Position numbers and translations under genes: made by a program. This document shows, piece after piece, positions 4,852 through 5,537 of a stretch of DNA of 5,537 nucleotides. Source of the DNA: an uncultured Ruminococcus sp. (GTDB taxonomy: Bacteria; Bacillota; Clostridia; Oscillospirales; Ruminococcaceae); assembly GCA_946183385.1 (NCBI GenBank), contig CAMHBN010000145.1:1-5537 (forward strand), written 5' to 3'. The notes under the pieces were generated by a model. That model was not told the DNA's origin. It saw nothing but the letters and a program-made list of their open reading frames with translations, and did not search any database. Numbering within the stretch: the stretch's first letter is position 1; each line of letters starts with the position of its first letter.

Positions 4852-5409
4852 ATGTACAGAGGCACCAACAAAACAGCCCTGTCGTCGCAGAAGCTGATAG
4901 GAGACGCCATGCTGCGGCTCCTCGAAGATACACCATACACCGAGATATCGGTCAGCGACCTGTGCAGGGAGGCTGACATCTCGCGCCAGACATTCTACTC
5001 GCTGTTCGGCTCGAAGGACAACGTCATCGCCTACACGATACGCAGCAGCTGCTGCTTCGTGCCCGAGGACGACAACTCCGTCTGCCGCTCGGCGAGCTTT
5101 CACCTGTTCTGCAGGCACTACAGCGCGTTCATCGTCGGGCACAGGCACCTGCTCGAGCTCCTTGTGAAGAACGGGATGATGCATTTCCTGTACGACGCGC
5201 AGTACAGCTCGTTTATGGACTGCGAGCACTTCTTCCGCGACGTCACGGGAGACAGCCGCATCTATCTCGTGGATTTCATCGCGGGCGGAATGAACGGTAT
5301 CGCCAAGAATTACGTGCTCACGGGCAGCCGCGCGGACGAGGACTACCTCGCGAAGCTGATGTACAGGCTGTTCGGCGGACTGTACTTCACGCACAGCTTC
5401 GGCGAATGA
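4852..5409 (+). CDS. TetR/AcrR-family transcriptional regulator
   Basis: This is a 185-residue protein with an N-terminal TetR-type helix-turn-helix: residues 14-60 read LIGDAMLRLLEDTPYTEISV, then SDLCREADISRQTFYSLFGS, with the recognition helix around 43-51. The C-terminal ligand and dimer domain (about 61-185) ends in a segment like the DhaS/TetR_C family (DFIAGGMNGIAKNYV). It has six cysteines, C38, C67, C68, C78, C87 and C124, which is many for this size; they might bind metal or sense thiols, but nothing shows this directly. ATG 4852 is preferred over TTG 4846 because GAGG at 4840-4843 gives 8-nt spacing to the ATG and only 2 nt to the TTG. The gene is divergent from the DUF1858 gene and has palindromes at its own promoter, which suggests autorepression and repression of the neighbour. 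Confidence 0.93.
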   Translation: MYRGTNKTALSSQKLIGDAMLRLLEDTPYTEISVSDLCREADISRQTFYSLFGSKDNVIAYTIRSSCCFVPEDDNSVCRSASFHLFCRHYSAFIVGHRHLLELLVKNGMMHFLYDAQYSSFMDCEHFFRDVTGDSRIYLVDFIAGGMNGIAKNYVLTGSRADEDYLAKLMYRLFGGLYFTHSFGE

Positions 5410-5425
5410 AATGCTATATTTTGAC

Positions 5426-5463
5426 AGCTGCCCTTTGCCTTGACAAGGGCGGCTTTTCGTTTT
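5426..5463 (+). terminator. Intrinsic terminator of the tetR-type gene
   Basis: A 10-bp stem (agctgccctt 5426-5435 with aagggcggct 5445-5454, one G-U pair) and a 9-nt loop are followed by tttt-cg-tttt. It begins 17 nt after the TetR stop codon. The loop and right arm contain the -35 box of the next gene's promoter. Confidence 0.88.
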
Positions 5464-5468
5464 ATAAT
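5440..5468 (+). promoter_or_regulatory. Consensus promoter of the last gene, nested in the terminator
   Basis: TTGACA (5440-5445), a 17-bp spacer and TATAAT (5463-5468) form an exact consensus promoter. The -35 box is in the loop and first base of the right arm of the tetR terminator hairpin, and the spacer contains the rest of the right arm and the T tract. The predicted start is near 5475, about 40 nt before the TTG start codon. Confidence 0.82.
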
Positions 5469-5514
5469 AAAAATAATAATTGATTAGTATCATAATGTTT
5501 AAAGGAGAGAAAAA

Positions 5515-5537
5515 TTGGTAAGAATTGAATTATTATC
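5515..5537 (+). CDS. Start of an unidentified gene (TTG start, truncated by the window)
   Basis: AAAGGAGAG (5501-5509) is a good ribosome binding site, and a TTG codon lies 7 nt after its AAGGAG core. The frame then reads (M)VRIELL and runs off the window. The strong promoter upstream supports a real gene. Seven codons are too few to name it. No ATG with suitable spacing competes: the ATG at 5495 lies before the ribosome binding site and its frame closes after eight codons. Confidence 0.6.

Noticed and set aside
4849..5493. Minus-strand open frame covering the TetR gene
   Set aside because: Its sequence is Val/Ala/Glu-rich antisense of the TetR codons, and its start region lies in the terminator and promoter area of the next gene.
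5495..5521. Small ORF from ATG 5495
   Set aside because: Eight codons ending in TAA, with the good ribosome binding site located inside it rather than before it.

Overview
The window looks like a chromosomal segment from an anaerobic, fibre-degrading Firmicute of the Ruminococcus type (Oscillospiraceae). The grounds are a secreted CotH-family protein with a threonine-rich linker and a C-terminal type I-like dockerin, GGAGG ribosome binding sites, near-perfect sigma-A promoters, and moderately GC-rich coding sequence between AT-rich spacers. Genus and species are inferred from gene content only.

Layout from left to right. Positions 1-99 hold the last 32 codons of an AT-rich gene. They are followed by a spacer with a GC-rich patch and a strong intrinsic terminator (229-267). 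A promoter (299-327) and a 5' leader with a possible 27-codon upstream ORF precede a 972-residue exported multidomain protein (446-3364). Its domains are a signal peptide, lamin-tail domain, chitobiase-type beta-sandwich, CotH kinase-like domain with a Gln/Asn/Gly-rich insertion, a bacterial repeat domain, a Thr linker and a dockerin. Its 3' end runs into a long imperfect hairpin (3370-3496) that ends in a T tract. Two bases later a consensus promoter starts a two-gene operon, a GNAT acetyltransferase (3557-4039) and an HD-domain phosphohydrolase-like protein (4036-4491). The two genes share an ATGA overlap, and a bidirectional terminator closes the operon. Next comes a divergent pair: a small DUF1858 CxxC protein on the minus strand (4523-4726) and a TetR-type regulator on the plus strand (4852-5409). 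The window ends with the first codons of another gene (from 5515), whose promoter is nested in the tetR terminator.

How the parts may work together. The large protein is probably exported and docked onto a cellulosome-like scaffold. GNAT and HD are made together and are probably cytoplasmic enzymes of unknown substrate. The most striking regulatory structure is the 119-bp spacer around 4727-4845. Two near-identical TGACAWTTGTCA palindromes lie 42 bp apart, and each contains the -35 box of one of two opposed, overlapping promoters, with the whole array symmetric about 4784.5. The simplest reading is that the TetR protein represses both itself and the CxxC protein. A redox or thiol signal is a guess, supported only by the CxxC protein and the cysteine-rich regulator.

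No tRNA, rRNA, CRISPR array, transposase or phage gene was seen.
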